A stretch of 49,204 nucleotides of DNA, taken from positions 1 through 49,204 of the forward strand of contig JAGBAS010000008.1 of assembly GCA_017938885.1 (NCBI GenBank). The letters are read 5' to 3'. The stretch comes from Clostridia bacterium. Lineage in GTDB: Bacteria > Bacillota > Clostridia > Oscillospirales > CAG-272. Both the position numbers and the translations under genes were made by a program. Of the stretch, positions 1 to 10,200 are shown one piece after another. The notes below the pieces were generated by a model, which searched no databases, was not told the DNA's origin, and saw only the letters and a program-made list of their open reading frames with translations. Position 1 is the first letter of the stretch. Every line of letters begins with the position of its first letter.

Positions 1-28
1 AAAAACCTTTACGGCGACTTCCGTTTCT

Positions 29-63
29 ATATCTTGTATCTTGTATCTCCGTATCTTGTATCT
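29..63. repeat. GTATCT short direct repeats
   Basis: Several near-contiguous copies of the hexamer GTATCT/TATCTT sit just downstream of the MATE gene stop codon. The same unit, in both orientations, recurs at 37772-37838, so this is a dispersed intergenic repeat and not a chance AT-rich tract. The start of the window may cut the element. Confidence 0.6.
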
Positions 64-91
64 CTTCGATAAACCCCAATTTGCAACCGCT

Positions 92-1471
92 TCAAACCAG
101 TTTTTTCGCCCATTTCCCCGACTTCAGCATAAAGAACCCGATGATACACTTGAACAGCTCAAGGCTCATGCAGATCACGAACAGAGGAATAATGGGCAGA
201 TCGGTCAAACGCGACAGGATCAGCCCCGTGGGCACGCTGACCGCCCAGACGAAGGCGGAATCAAAGAGGAAGGTGATGAAGGTTTGCCCCCCCGAGCGGA
301 GGGTGAAGTAGCAGTTGTGGGCGAAGGAGCTGAAGGGCATCAGCGCGGCGTAGACCACGATCATGACCGCCGCCAGAGCCTTGACGTCCTCGGTGACGTT
401 GTAGACCACGGTGAACAGGGGGGACATGGCCGCCATGACCGCTCCGATCCCCGCGCAGAGGACACAGGAAAAGGCGATGATCTTGCGGTCGGTGTCCTTG
501 GCCTCCTCGATCTGCCCCGCGCCAAGTTGGTTGCCCACGATGATGGCTACGGCAGAGCCCATGGACATATAGACGATATTGAAGACGTTGGAGATGGTCA
601 CGGCGATGTTCACCGCCGCCACCGCCACCAGGCCTCGGGTGGAGTAGCACTGGTTCAGCACCGTCATGCCCGAGGACCACAGAAGCTCGTTGAGCATGAG
701 GGGCAAGGACTTGACAAAGATCTGCCCCACCAGCGCCATGGGAATACGGGGGGAGCGGTACAGACCCTTGAAGTAAGGTACCTTTTTCGTGTGGGTGTGG
801 CTCCAGATCACCACGATGGACAGCTCCACCATACGGGCGATCACGGTGCCCCAGGCCGCGCCCACCACCCCCAGAGCGGGGAAGGGACCGATGCCGAAGA
901 TGAGGAGCCAGTTGAACAGGGCGTTGGTGCAGACCGCCGCCACCGAGGCCACCATGGGAGGCACCGTCTGCCCCGTCTCCCGAAGGGTGTTGGCGTAGAC
1001 CTGGGTCAGAGCCATGGGAACCAGGGCGAGGAGGGCTACCTTCAGATACTCGCGGCCGTAGAGCAGGGTCATGGCTACGTCGGCAGTAGTGTCGTCCTCG
1101 GTAAGGAACAGGGTGATGAGATCCTCGCCGAAGGGGACGAGGATGGCCCCGCCCACCGCCAGGATCAGCAGGATGGAGTAGAGCTTGAAGCGCACCGAAT
1201 GGCGAAGGCCTTCGTTATCCCCCTTGCCGAAGAACTGGGCGGTAAAGATACCCGCCCCCGACAGCCCTCCGAACACGCAGAGGGTAAAGACGAATATGAG
1301 CTGGTTGGCTATGCCCACCCCCGACAGTTGCTCGGTGCCCAGGCGGCCTACCATGACATTGTCCAGGAGGTTGACGAAATTGGTGATGCCGTTCTGGATG
1401 ATGATGGGAATGGTGATGCCCAGGATCATCCGATAGAAGGCTTTGCTGCCTATAAGCTTTTTTGGATTCAT
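92..1471 (-). CDS. MATE family efflux transporter
   Basis: A 459-residue polytopic membrane protein of the MATE (multidrug and toxin extrusion) family, which exports organic cations or other small molecules using a Na+ or H+ gradient. The length and the spacing of about twelve hydrophobic segments fit the family. The N-terminal part carries the typical run ILGITIPIIIQNGITNFVNL followed by a DNVMVGRLGTEQLSGVG segment, which is the MATE TM1-TM2 signature. The ATG is preceded only by a weak GGA, so the start is less certain than for other genes here. No linked regulator is visible, and the substrate cannot be told from sequence. Confidence 0.9.
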   Translation of the reverse strand: MNPKKLIGSKAFYRMILGITIPIIIQNGITNFVNLLDNVMVGRLGTEQLSGVGIANQLIFVFTLCVFGGLSGAGIFTAQFFGKGDNEGLRHSVRFKLYSILLILAVGGAILVPFGEDLITLFLTEDDTTADVAMTLLYGREYLKVALLALVPMALTQVYANTLRETGQTVPPMVASVAAVCTNALFNWLLIFGIGPFPALGVVGAAWGTVIARMVELSIVVIWSHTHTKKVPYFKGLYRSPRIPMALVGQIFVKSLPLMLNELLWSSGMTVLNQCYSTRGLVAVAAVNIAVTISNVFNIVYMSMGSAVAIIVGNQLGAGQIEEAKDTDRKIIAFSCVLCAGIGAVMAAMSPLFTVVYNVTEDVKALAAVMIVVYAALMPFSSFAHNCYFTLRSGGQTFITFLFDSAFVWAVSVPTGLILSRLTDLPIIPLFVICMSLELFKCIIGFFMLKSGKWAKKLV

Positions 1472-1571
1472 GTATGATTCATTCCGAGATTAATGGATTT
1501 GTATGAAGATATTCTGTCAGAAATCCAAGGAAGTACGTGCATTTGGAATATCGCTTACCGCCATCCCGTCA

Positions 1572-2768
1572 TCATTCTGCCAGCTTCATATCTCCCGGCT
1601 TGATCCACCCGAGCTTGCGCATGATCTCGGAGAACAGGAGAGACAGAAGGGCAGGGAGCACGACACAGCACAGCACCAGGCCCACCCACATCAGGGTGGA
1701 ATGCTGGGTGGAGGAGATGACGCCGATGGGGCCTACCATACCGCAGGTGCCCATGCCCGCAGCAACGCCGGTGCATTCCAACTTGAAGACCATGGTGGAC
1801 AGGGGGCCAATGATGGCGGCGGCCAGGGTCGGAGGGATCCAGATCTGGGGACGGCGGCAGATATTGCCCATCTGGAGCATGGAGGTGCCCAAGCCCTGGG
1901 AGACTAAGCCCCCCCACTTGTTCTCCCGGAAGCTGGAGACAGCGAAGCCCACCATCTGGGCGCAGCAGCCCACGGCGGCGGCACCGCCAGCCAGGAGCAG
2001 ACCCTCCAGGGTGCCGTTGGCGGTAGCTACCTCAATGGCGGCAGGAGAGAAGATCATAGCGCAGATGGCCGCGCTGGAAATGGGCAGAGTCAGGATAATG
2101 CCCACCACAACGGACACGATGATGCCCATGAAAAGGGGATACATGGTGGTGGTGGAGGCGATGAAAATGCCCAGGAAGTACATGAGATAGGACACCAGCG
2201 GGCAGAAGATCCAGGCACCGACAAAGCCCGCCAGCAGGGTGACGACGGGAGTCACGAGAATGTCCACAGGGGTCTTTTTGGAAACCAGCATACCGATCTC
2301 GGCGGCGATGATGACCGCAAAGAAAGCGCCTGCGGGGCCCGCGCTGTAGAAGATGTGCCCGCTCTCTCCGTCAGCGGCGGTGGCAGCCCATTGGACCAGA
2401 GCGTTGTCGCAGATGATCGCGCCCATGGCATTACCCAGAGCACCCACACCCGCGCAGGAGAAGATCACCAGCGGATGAGCACCCAGCTTGTGGGCAATGG
2501 CCACGCCAATCGCCATACCCGTGGCGGCCTTGGCGTAGGAAGCAATGAGCTTGAGCCCATCCCAGGGGATGTAGTTGCCTAAGGTGTCAAAAATGGTACC
2601 GATGAGCAGGGATGCGAAGAGACCAAGAGCCATGGCTCCCATGGCGTCGATGAAGTAGCGCTTGGGGAGAGATTTTACCTTGCTCCAAAAGCCGACTTTC
2701 TTGCGTCTCTCCAGCTCAGCCTGCTCAGCGCGGCGTTGTTTTGCGTAGGAATGCTTTCCTTTTGCCAT
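1572..2768 (-). CDS. PTS EIIC-like sugar permease (PTS_EIIC_2 type)
   Basis: A 398-residue integral membrane protein with a basic, charged N-terminus of about 30 residues and then roughly ten hydrophobic segments rich in Gly and Ala. It resembles the compact EIIC family in which the membrane permease stands alone without fused EIIA or EIIB. I saw no phosphorylatable His or Cys domain in it or next to it, so it would need partners encoded elsewhere or may work as a non-PTS permease. Residues near 120-126 (SAGPAGA) and 280-300 (MVGFAVSSFRENKWGG) are typical of the group. It starts with a clear CGGAGG site 9 bases before the ATG and lies 67 bases after the DUF554 gene, so the two are probably co-transcribed. 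Confidence 0.75.
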   Translation of the reverse strand: MAKGKHSYAKQRRAEQAELERRKKVGFWSKVKSLPKRYFIDAMGAMALGLFASLLIGTIFDTLGNYIPWDGLKLIASYAKAATGMAIGVAIAHKLGAHPLVIFSCAGVGALGNAMGAIICDNALVQWAATAADGESGHIFYSAGPAGAFFAVIIAAEIGMLVSKKTPVDILVTPVVTLLAGFVGAWIFCPLVSYLMYFLGIFIASTTTMYPLFMGIIVSVVVGIILTLPISSAAICAMIFSPAAIEVATANGTLEGLLLAGGAAAVGCCAQMVGFAVSSFRENKWGGLVSQGLGTSMLQMGNICRRPQIWIPPTLAAAIIGPLSTMVFKLECTGVAAGMGTCGMVGPIGVISSTQHSTLMWVGLVLCCVVLPALLSLLFSEIMRKLGWIKPGDMKLAE

Positions 2769-2835
2769 TTTCTTTTACCTCCGATTACTCAGATAAAATA
2801 TCACTTGCGGAATCGCACGAAGCTCCCGCAGAGTA

Positions 2836-3726
2836 TCATTTTTCCTTCTTTTCCAGCGCGGCCTCCACGGCCTCCTCGATCTTGTCCATCACACCGGTAT
2901 ACAAAATGGGGATGAGCAGAGCCGGAATGAGATTGGCCGCGCGGAACCGTTTGCCAAGGCAGAGACAGATGCCTCCCGCCAGCAGAATGGCACCGCCAAC
3001 CAAGGAAAGCTGCCCCATAAGCTTCGGGGTGAAAAAGTCCCCAAAGATGGAGTAAGCCAGACCCAATTCGGCCTGGTTGAGCAGGACGAACGCTCCCGCA
3101 AAGGGAACCCCCGAGCCATAGACCGAGCTAAGACCAAAGACCAGAACGAAATCAAAGGCCAGCTTGATGAGCATGGGAATAGGGTCGTTTGTCATGCGGC
3201 CTTCCAGGAAATGGGTGAATACAAGGGAGCTGAAGCTGCAAAGGGTCACGGCGACCAGGAAGCCCTTGGCTCGCTCCTCCCGCCGGAGGGTCAGCAGAGC
3301 GACCTCCTCGGGCGAGGGCTCGGCCCGCTTTCCCTTTCCTTTTGCCGCAGTCGGCTCCTTGTCCTCAAAGATCCGATGGATCACAAGACCCAGACGACCG
3401 AGCAGTCGATCCAGTGCCAAAGCCTCGCCGAACAGCCAGCCGATGAGCAGGGCAATGATCGCGAGAAAAGATCCTTCTGCCTCAAAACGCCCCTCCTGCA
3501 ACACGAAAAAGCTGTTCCAGAGCTCGCTGACGGCGAAGAGGATCACTCCGATGCCGAGGCATTTGATGATGATTTCCTTGATTTCCGGTCGGATACGCTT
3601 GTACAAAAGCAGTCCGAGACAGCCCGCGCCGATGACGAATAGCGTATCGAGGATGGGGAAGGAGGAGATGACGGCCCGCCCGACGAAATCCCATAGGGAG
3701 GCCAGTATATGCAGAATCGTATCCAT
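2836..3726 (-). CDS. DUF554 family membrane protein
   Basis: A 296-residue protein with about seven hydrophobic segments and a charged cytoplasmic insert near residues 115-150 (KEPTAAKGKGKRAEPSPEE). The pattern (short glycine-rich first helices, LLLYKRIRPEIKEIIIKCLGIGVILFAVSE, and a terminal ANLIPALLIPILY) matches the DUF554/YdfK-type membrane proteins, whose transport role is unproven. A consensus-like promoter lies about 90 bases upstream (3815-3843). The start ATG has an AGAAAGGA site 11 bases away. It is the first gene of a likely two-gene unit with the downstream EIIC-like permease. Confidence 0.65.
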   Translation of the reverse strand: MDTILHILASLWDFVGRAVISSFPILDTLFVIGAGCLGLLLYKRIRPEIKEIIIKCLGIGVILFAVSELWNSFFVLQEGRFEAEGSFLAIIALLIGWLFGEALALDRLLGRLGLVIHRIFEDKEPTAAKGKGKRAEPSPEEVALLTLRREERAKGFLVAVTLCSFSSLVFTHFLEGRMTNDPIPMLIKLAFDFVLVFGLSSVYGSGVPFAGAFVLLNQAELGLAYSIFGDFFTPKLMGQLSLVGGAILLAGGICLCLGKRFRAANLIPALLIPILYTGVMDKIEEAVEAALEKKEK

Positions 3727-3814
3727 CGGGAAACAGTCCTTTCTGTAAGATGGCGGTAAGGAGGCGGCCCGTGCCGCACGGTCATGTCAGTCTGAAAAGG
3801 ATATAGTAATTCTA

Positions 3815-3843
3815 ATTATACCACATTTTCCCCGAAAACGCAA
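3815..3843 (-). promoter_or_regulatory. Sigma-A promoter for the DUF554 / EIIC-like unit
   Basis: On the minus strand TTGCGT, 17 bases, then TATAAT, with an extended -10 TGG just before the -10 hexamer. It points at the DUF554 start at 3726. Confidence 0.65.
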
Positions 3844-3934
3844 CTCTCTCCCGCATTTTTCATGCAGAATTCCAGAGAAATAACCGAATATTCGCCGTAA
3901 AAAACTGTGTAGAATGCTCATAAAGACAAAAGTA

Positions 3935-3959
3935 AGGCTCCCCCGAAAAGGAGGAGCCT
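3935..3959 (-). terminator. Rho-independent terminator of the small Cys-rich gene
   Basis: AGGCTCC and GGAGCCT form a stem around an 11-base loop. Read on the minus strand the stem is followed by TACTTTTGTCTTT. It lies 20 bases after the stop codon of the 31-residue peptide. Confidence 0.7.
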
Positions 3960-3979
3960 CCCGCAAGCGCGGAGACGGA

Positions 3980-4075
3980 TCAGCAGCCGCCGCAGCAGCA
4001 GGTGAAGAGCAGGACGATGAGGACGATCCAGATCCAGTTGTTGTTGTCGAACACGTTGCACAGACAGTTGTTCAT
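3980..4075 (-). CDS. 31-residue cysteine-rich membrane peptide
   Basis: A very small gene supported by a strong AGGAGG site 7 bases before the ATG, an intact 31-codon frame, and a terminator directly after it. The product has an Asn-rich N-terminus with two Cys (MNNCLCNVFDNNN), one hydrophobic helix (WIWIVLIVLLF, residues 14-24) and a C-terminal cluster TCCCGGC with five Cys. It should sit in the membrane with the Cys cluster at one face. Similar Asn/Cys-rich peptides with one helix occur in many Clostridia, sometimes under the meaningless label 'chorion class high-cysteine protein'. Their role is unknown. It follows spoIIE on the same strand after a 150-base gap, so a link to sporulation is possible but unproven. 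Confidence 0.75.
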   Translation of the reverse strand: MNNCLCNVFDNNNWIWIVLIVLLFTCCCGGC

Positions 4076-4225
4076 AGTGCGCCTCCTGTAGAAAAATTAT
4101 GAAGTACAGAGCCGGTTTTCCCGTCTCCACTATCATTGTATGTCGGAGACGGAGGAAGGTGCGGGAGTTTCACGGAAAAATGTCGAAGGAAGTCCCTTGC
4201 GGCTCGGCTTTGAAGGCGCTGAAAA

Positions 4226-6988
4226 TCAGACCTCCTCCACCCGAATGGCAATGGCAGACAGGTCATCCTCAGACCCCGCCGTCAAAGCGCGCTTGATGAT
4301 GTCCCGGCGCAGGGAATCCATGCTGGCGGGCATGGGCGCGGAGAGAAGATCAATGAGCCAGGGGCATTCGTCATTGCCTGACGTGATCCCGTCGCTGACC
4401 ATGACCACCACGTCCCCGGGATGGGTACGGAAGCGCAAAAGACGGGCGGGGGTTTCTTTCATGATGCCAATGGGGAGGGTCGGAGAATGGAGCTTGTAGA
4501 CCGTACCCTCGCGGACAACGTAGGTGGGAGCCGCCCCATTCTTGGCAAAGACGGCCCGCCCGTCCATGAGATCCAACTCCATAAGATCCACCGTTGCGGA
4601 GCATTCATCCCCCGTTCCCGTATTCTTGGAGCGGATAAAGGTGTCCAGCATCCGCAGAGAGACCTCCACGCGATTGCCCGCTGACAGCATTTTCTCCAGG
4701 AACATAGCGCAGATATCCGACGTTGTGGAGGCATCCTCCCCCGATCCCATCCCGTCGCTGATGAGGGCGTAGAAGTAGGCGTCTCGGTTGCGGAACAAAG
4801 CGATATGATCCCCGCACACCGCCGGGGGCTCGTATGTGCCAAGGGGCGCTTCCCGGGTCAGGGCCGGTGGGAAAGGCGCGCCATCCGGATGATCGGCCGG
4901 CAGGGTACTGCCCGAAAAGGACACCGAAAGCTTGGCCTCGGTGTGGAGGGTCATCACCGCAACACCGCCTCCGTCCTCCTCCTCGTCGAAGGCAGGAGCC
5001 GTCATGGGGCTTCCCAAAAGCTCTCCGATGCGGGAACGGATGGTGGGAAGCCGATCCGCAACCGCCTCAAAGCCCACGCCCCGCACGATGACCCGCTGAC
5101 GTCCGCTCCCCTTTCTGCCGCCCACGACTACACCCTGTACCTTCACACCTTCCTCGGTCAAGTATTCGTATATGCTGTCAGCGGCCTCACGGTTGCAAGC
5201 AAAATCCTCCTCGGCCAGGCGATCCTCCTCCAGCGCATCGCTGAGCAGGGAAGCAATGGCGGCGTAGTCAGCGGCGAAGACCTCGGTTTTTTCACTTTTC
5301 AGCAGGATCTCGGTCATACGGGCGCAACGGCCGTTGATATCCGTGACGATCTCCTTCATATAAGGACAAAAATCCCGAAGGCTGTCGGGCAACCCATCAG
5401 CAGAAGCCTTTCCGCCCGTATGGAGCTGAGCGGCCAGGCGTGTCTGGGCTTCCAGGGTCCGTTCGTATTCCGTGCCCCAGCAAACGTCCCGATTCTTACA
5501 ATGGGCACATTTCTTGCCAAAGCTTTCGTCACAGATGCGGCGGAGATCCAGCATCCGCGGACGCTTGAACTGGCTGGATAGGTCATAGAATCTCTTGGAA
5601 AGAGAACCGAAGGCCTCGGATAGGGCTTTCATGCGGGCTCTCTGGGCTTCCGCGCGGGACTCGGCTGTCAGAGAGGCGGTAACGGCGGAGGTAAAGCTCT
5701 CCAGCTCACGGTCAGCCTGTTGAGGGATGCGTTTGTCGGGAAGAACCGTTCCCAGGCGTTCCAGCAAAAAGAACAGCGGAATCGTCAAAAGAATCGCAGG
5801 GAGCTGACGGATCAGAACTGCCATTCCCTCCACGACTGCGCACCATCCCGCGCCCACAGCACAGCCGCCCAGCACCCCGGCGCGATGGGAGATATAGCGA
5901 AGCAGGGCGTAGCAGCCCGCGCAAAGAATGAAGACAGGGGAGAGCCTCGGCTCGGCAGACAGCCCGCAGATCACCCCGACCGCCACCCCGGGGACGACCC
6001 CTAACCGCGCCGAGGAAAAAAGGGTCAGGATCAAACCCAGCAGGGTGGACAGCTCCAGGCGCAGAAGCTCCCCGCCAAGGGGCAGGGAGAAATGACGGGC
6101 CGCAAAGACTGAAGCCGCCATAAGTACCGACACCGATACCAGTGGCAGGGCGTGGAACCGCCTCCAGACGCGGGACGCACCGCCGTCCTGCTCGGTCAGA
6201 TCCGACCCACGCAGAGCTTCGCTGTTCCGTAAAGGCTTGGGGGAGAAGATAAGCGTCAGACCCGCCTCCCCAAAGCAGGAGACCAGCAAAAAGCAGGCGA
6301 TGGGAGACAGGAGGAGCATACATAGAGCCCCCAGAAGATCATAAACGTGAAAGCCCCCCGTAACGACACCGCTGAGCCCTGCCAGCAGTCCGCAGACCGC
6401 CGCCGTCAGCATTCTCAGAAAGGGATGCTCCCCGAAGAGATGAATGGTCAGCGCGACATTCTCTTCGCGGGAAGCCTTCTCAGCTGAGAAAGCGGGCTCG
6501 GGATTTTTGCCCGCATAGTAATCAGTCTTGGTATCTCCTCCGTAGGATGGTGATTCCGTCAGGCCCAGATTGCGCTTGAAGGACACCCAACAAAGGAGCA
6601 GATAGGTGCGTCCCCGACAGGGACGGCCATCCGGAAGAGAGGGAGGATCCACGAAAAAACGGATCACCAACCGCAAAATGATGCAGAACAGATAAACCCC
6701 AACCCATGCCCACCCCGAGAGACTCACAGGGCGCAGAGCGGCGGAGAGCAGGAGACCGCCCAGTATGTACCAGGTATAGGTCGAGGAAGCGGACAAAAGA
6801 GCCAGTCCCAACGGAGCGGCACCAAAAAGCAGTGGACAGCTTCCAAGGAGAAAGGCCGCCCCTGCAAATACGATGCCTCGGGTCACCTCTCCCAGCATGC
6901 GAAGCCCCCGTTTTCGGACGGGAGAACGGGAAGGGGCGGTATGCCCTCGGGCATGAGATCGGGGATCGGAGCGAAGACGGTTTTGCAT
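4226..6988 (-). CDS. spoIIE: Stage II sporulation protein E, PP2C-type phosphatase
   Basis: A 920-residue membrane phosphatase. In sporulating Firmicutes SpoIIE localises to the polar septum and dephosphorylates SpoIIAA, releasing sigma-F in the forespore. The N-terminal half has about ten hydrophobic segments, interrupted by a charged loop, then a regulatory region with a Cys cluster (CAHCKNRDVC). The C-terminal PP2C domain holds SDGMGSGEDA near residue 744, a later VSDGITSGND and the final SEDDLSAIAI, all canonical metal-binding and catalytic motifs. I chose the ATG with AGGAGG seven bases upstream; an in-frame extension of 43 residues to 7117 lacks such a site. An unusual upstream region at 7046-7089 may be Spo0A-controlled. 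Confidence 0.93.
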   Translation of the reverse strand: MQNRLRSDPRSHARGHTAPSRSPVRKRGLRMLGEVTRGIVFAGAAFLLGSCPLLFGAAPLGLALLSASSTYTWYILGGLLLSAALRPVSLSGWAWVGVYLFCIILRLVIRFFVDPPSLPDGRPCRGRTYLLLCWVSFKRNLGLTESPSYGGDTKTDYYAGKNPEPAFSAEKASREENVALTIHLFGEHPFLRMLTAAVCGLLAGLSGVVTGGFHVYDLLGALCMLLLSPIACFLLVSCFGEAGLTLIFSPKPLRNSEALRGSDLTEQDGGASRVWRRFHALPLVSVSVLMAASVFAARHFSLPLGGELLRLELSTLLGLILTLFSSARLGVVPGVAVGVICGLSAEPRLSPVFILCAGCYALLRYISHRAGVLGGCAVGAGWCAVVEGMAVLIRQLPAILLTIPLFFLLERLGTVLPDKRIPQQADRELESFTSAVTASLTAESRAEAQRARMKALSEAFGSLSKRFYDLSSQFKRPRMLDLRRICDESFGKKCAHCKNRDVCWGTEYERTLEAQTRLAAQLHTGGKASADGLPDSLRDFCPYMKEIVTDINGRCARMTEILLKSEKTEVFAADYAAIASLLSDALEEDRLAEEDFACNREAADSIYEYLTEEGVKVQGVVVGGRKGSGRQRVIVRGVGFEAVADRLPTIRSRIGELLGSPMTAPAFDEEEDGGGVAVMTLHTEAKLSVSFSGSTLPADHPDGAPFPPALTREAPLGTYEPPAVCGDHIALFRNRDAYFYALISDGMGSGEDASTTSDICAMFLEKMLSAGNRVEVSLRMLDTFIRSKNTGTGDECSATVDLMELDLMDGRAVFAKNGAAPTYVVREGTVYKLHSPTLPIGIMKETPARLLRFRTHPGDVVVMVSDGITSGNDECPWLIDLLSAPMPASMDSLRRDIIKRALTAGSEDDLSAIAIRVEEV

Positions 6989-7045
6989 AGGGAACCTCCT
7001 TTGAACGACGGTATTTTCTCCGCTCAGCGCGGACTCTTTTTCCTC

Positions 7046-7089
7046 ATTATACACGCCGCCTTCCGAGCATTCTGTCGCAACCCGTCGCT
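7046..7089 (-). promoter_or_regulatory. Possible Spo0A-activated spoIIE promoter
   Basis: On the minus strand a perfect TATAAT (7046-7051) is preceded 23 bases upstream by TTGCGA (7075-7080), a spacing too long for plain sigma-A promoters but reminiscent of Spo0A-dependent spoIIE and spoIIG promoters. On the opposite strand TGTCGCA (7073-7079, one mismatch to the 0A box TGTCGAA) and the weaker CGTCGCT (7083-7089) lie ten bases apart, one helical turn. This is inference from motif positions. Confidence 0.4.
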
Positions 7090-7132
7090 CAGCATCAATT
7101 TGCCTAATTTCTTTCAATTTCCTCCGTATGAG

Positions 7133-7161
7133 TTGACAAAGATGAAAGAATATGGTACAAT
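7133..7161 (+). promoter_or_regulatory. Sigma-A promoter of the GH99-like hydrolase
   Basis: TTGACA, 17 bases, TACAAT. One mismatch in twelve to consensus. Transcription would begin near 7168, about 64 bases before the ATG at 7232. Confidence 0.85.
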
Positions 7162-7231
7162 AACTATATAAATCCTCTTTATATCGCGGAAGATGGTGGA
7201 TTTCACTAATCCCGCGTGGAAAGGAACCCGT

Positions 7232-10200
7232 ATGAAGCTGTTCAAGCGTGTGACAGCGGCAGCCCTTGCCTGTCTCATGATGCTCACTTGCCTCTGTATC
7301 CTGCCCATCTCAGCGGTTGATACCGTCACCGTGGCAAGCGATGCGCTCACCCAAATCGTATTCGGCGAGATCTATACCGATACCGATCAGGGTGTAGCCT
7401 TCGGCGGTAATCTGTATCTGGAAAAGAACCTCGGCCCCGCCTACTTCGACGGCGTGCGCAATGGCGACTGGTTCGAGTTCAAGATCAACGTCGAGAAGGC
7501 GGGAGACTACCATTTCTGCTTCTCCTTTGGCTGGGTTGAGGCTACGGGAACCTATTCCGTGAGCGTGGACGGAAGCGAGCCGATCCGGCTCCAAAACACC
7601 GTCAAGGGTTTAGGATGGCGGGATTGGGTGGACTCCTCCGAAGCCCAGGTCAGCCTCACAGCGGGAGAGCATATCTTCCGCGTCACCATGGGCTGTGACG
7701 GCCCCAACCTCTACTCCATGAAGATCGCCCCCGTAGGCGTAGCCTTGAGCCAGGGCGCCACGAATATCCGCGCTACCCTCTGCGACGAATCTTCCACCCG
7801 CAGTGCCGAGCATATCGAGCAGAGCTCGGCGATCCAGTTCAACTCCACCGTCCCCTTCGCTGGGATGTCGCTGACCTCCGCCAGCTGGAACAATAACATT
7901 GGCTCCATCCGTATGTCCCTGTTCAAGTGGGACACCTCCTACGATAAGACCCTGAACGGTACTCCCGTCGCCTCGGAGGAGTTCGTGGACTTTGCCGATA
8001 ATCTTACCCTGAAGTTCCTCTTCGACGAGGTGGCGGCAGGGGAGTACCTCCTCTACATGGAGAACATTACCGGCAACACCACCGAGGAAGTGGGCTACTG
8101 GGGCTATGCCGCCGCCCGTGAAAATGTCCGCGCCTACAAGAACAACGCGGTGCACGGCTTCTGCCCCGGTGTGTCCCTCCTGTACGGAGGCGAGGAGGTC
8201 GAAAATCCCTTCGCTCCCATCAGCGAGATGGATCCCGACGCATCCGATATTACTTTCACGGAGGGCGATATGTATCCCGCAGGCGACATGATCGAATATA
8301 AAATGAACCCCGCATCCAAGTACGGTGTACAGTTCAACGCCGCCTCTGCATTTGGAGGATGTGAGGTCTATATCCCCACCGTCCCCGTAGGGGATAATAC
8401 GCTGACCCTGGAGCTCTACAAATGGAGCGGCAACTACAGCGAGTCAGTCAAGGCTGCTCCCGTTGCTTCCAAGACGTTGACAGAGGTCAAGCGGAATAAC
8501 TGGGCAACCCTTGCGGGTAATTTTGAGGCGGGCGAGTATCTGTTCGTCATGAAAAACGGTACGAACGGCATGACCGTCGGCCTGGTGGAGGCTCCCTCTG
8601 AGAAAGCCAACCATTACCTCCATACCGCTCAAGCCGGCGTTTCCTTCGTGACCCGTCTGGTCGGTGACGCCGCCCTCGGTTCTCCCTCGGCCCCCACGGC
8701 ACAGGATTTCATCACCAACGATGCCTCCACCTGGGTGGGCACCGACGGTCTTGACCGTGACCTCACCACCCATGAGCAAGCGGGAGATCTCCGCGAGGGA
8801 AAATATGTAGGCATCTTCTACCATACCTGGCACGTGGGTCACGCCTGGAACAAGCTCGTCAACGTCACCGAGCTGGTGGCGCAGTATCCCGAGGCCATCA
8901 AGGATTACAACCATTCTGCCTGGGGGGATTCCACCATCTGCTTCTGGAATCAGCCCATCTACGGCTACTACAACAACGGCGTGGACCGCTACGTCCTTCG
9001 CAAGCAGGCCGAGCTCCTGGCCGACGCTGGGGTGGACGTAGTGTTCTTCGACAATACCAACGGAACCGAAAACTATATGCAGGCCATCTTGACCCTCTGC
9101 GAGGTTTGGGCGGAGGCCCGCGCCGACGGGGTCAAGACCCCGCAGATCTCCTGTATGCTGAATATGTATGAGTACGGCGATACCGCTAAGCAGCTCATTG
9201 AGCTGTACGATGTGATCTACTCCAAGGGACTCTACCAAGACCTGTGGTTCTACTGGGAGGGTAAGCCCCTCATGCTGGGCTATCCCGATAAGCTGAAGGG
9301 AATGGGTCGAACGGACGTGTTCGAATTCTTCTCCTACCGCCCCATCGATCCCGGTTATACCGAGAACCGCGATCTGATCCTGGACAGCGACGTTTCCGAC
9401 CCCGTTCGTTTTTCTCCCGAGGCGGGCTTTGAGCGCTATACCCAGTGGAAGTGGATCTCCATCTATCCCCAGCAGCAGATGAAGCATAAGAAGACCCGCG
9501 AGGTGGAGGAAATGTGCGTGTCCGTCGCCCAGAACTGGTCGGCGAAGGTAGGACTGACACCCATGAACGCGGGAGATCACGTTTTCGGGCGCGGATATAC
9601 CCATGCGAATGGCGTCAACACCTCCGACGAGGCGGTGATGGCGGGTCTGAACATTGCGGAGCAATGGGAATACGTGCTGGAGGTAGACCCTACCTTCGTC
9701 TACATCACGGGCTGGAACGAATGGGTGGCAGGCCGTTACGAATCCATGTGGGGCGAGCCCAACGCCATCCCCGACAACGCCTTGGACGGTTATTCCCGCG
9801 ACATCGAGCCCTCTACGGGTATGCTGAAGGACCACTTCTACAACCAGATGGTGTCCTATATCCGCCGCTTTAAGGGTGTGGCCAAGCAGGAGGCCGCCTC
9901 CCCCGCCGTCAGCGATCATGCTCATATAGATTGGAGTGCCGTTACCCCCGTCTACCGCACCTACGCTCACAACACGGTGTCCCGCGACTACGACGGATAT
10001 AAAGGCTACCACTACGAGAACACCACGGGCAGAAACGATTTCGTGGAATCCCGCGTGACCTACGACGCCGAGAGTATCTACTTCATGGTCAAGACTGCCG
10101 AGAACATCACCCCCTACACCGACAAGGCCTGGATGCGGCTTTTGATCGATGTGGCAGGCGTGGAGGATAACAAGAATTGGGAAACCTTTGAGTACGTCAT

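Noticed and set aside
41..1477. Long plus-strand frame opposite the MATE gene
   Set aside because: It is a shadow of the MATE coding region, has a composition with many His/Asp/Gly typical of antisense frames, and no ribosome site.
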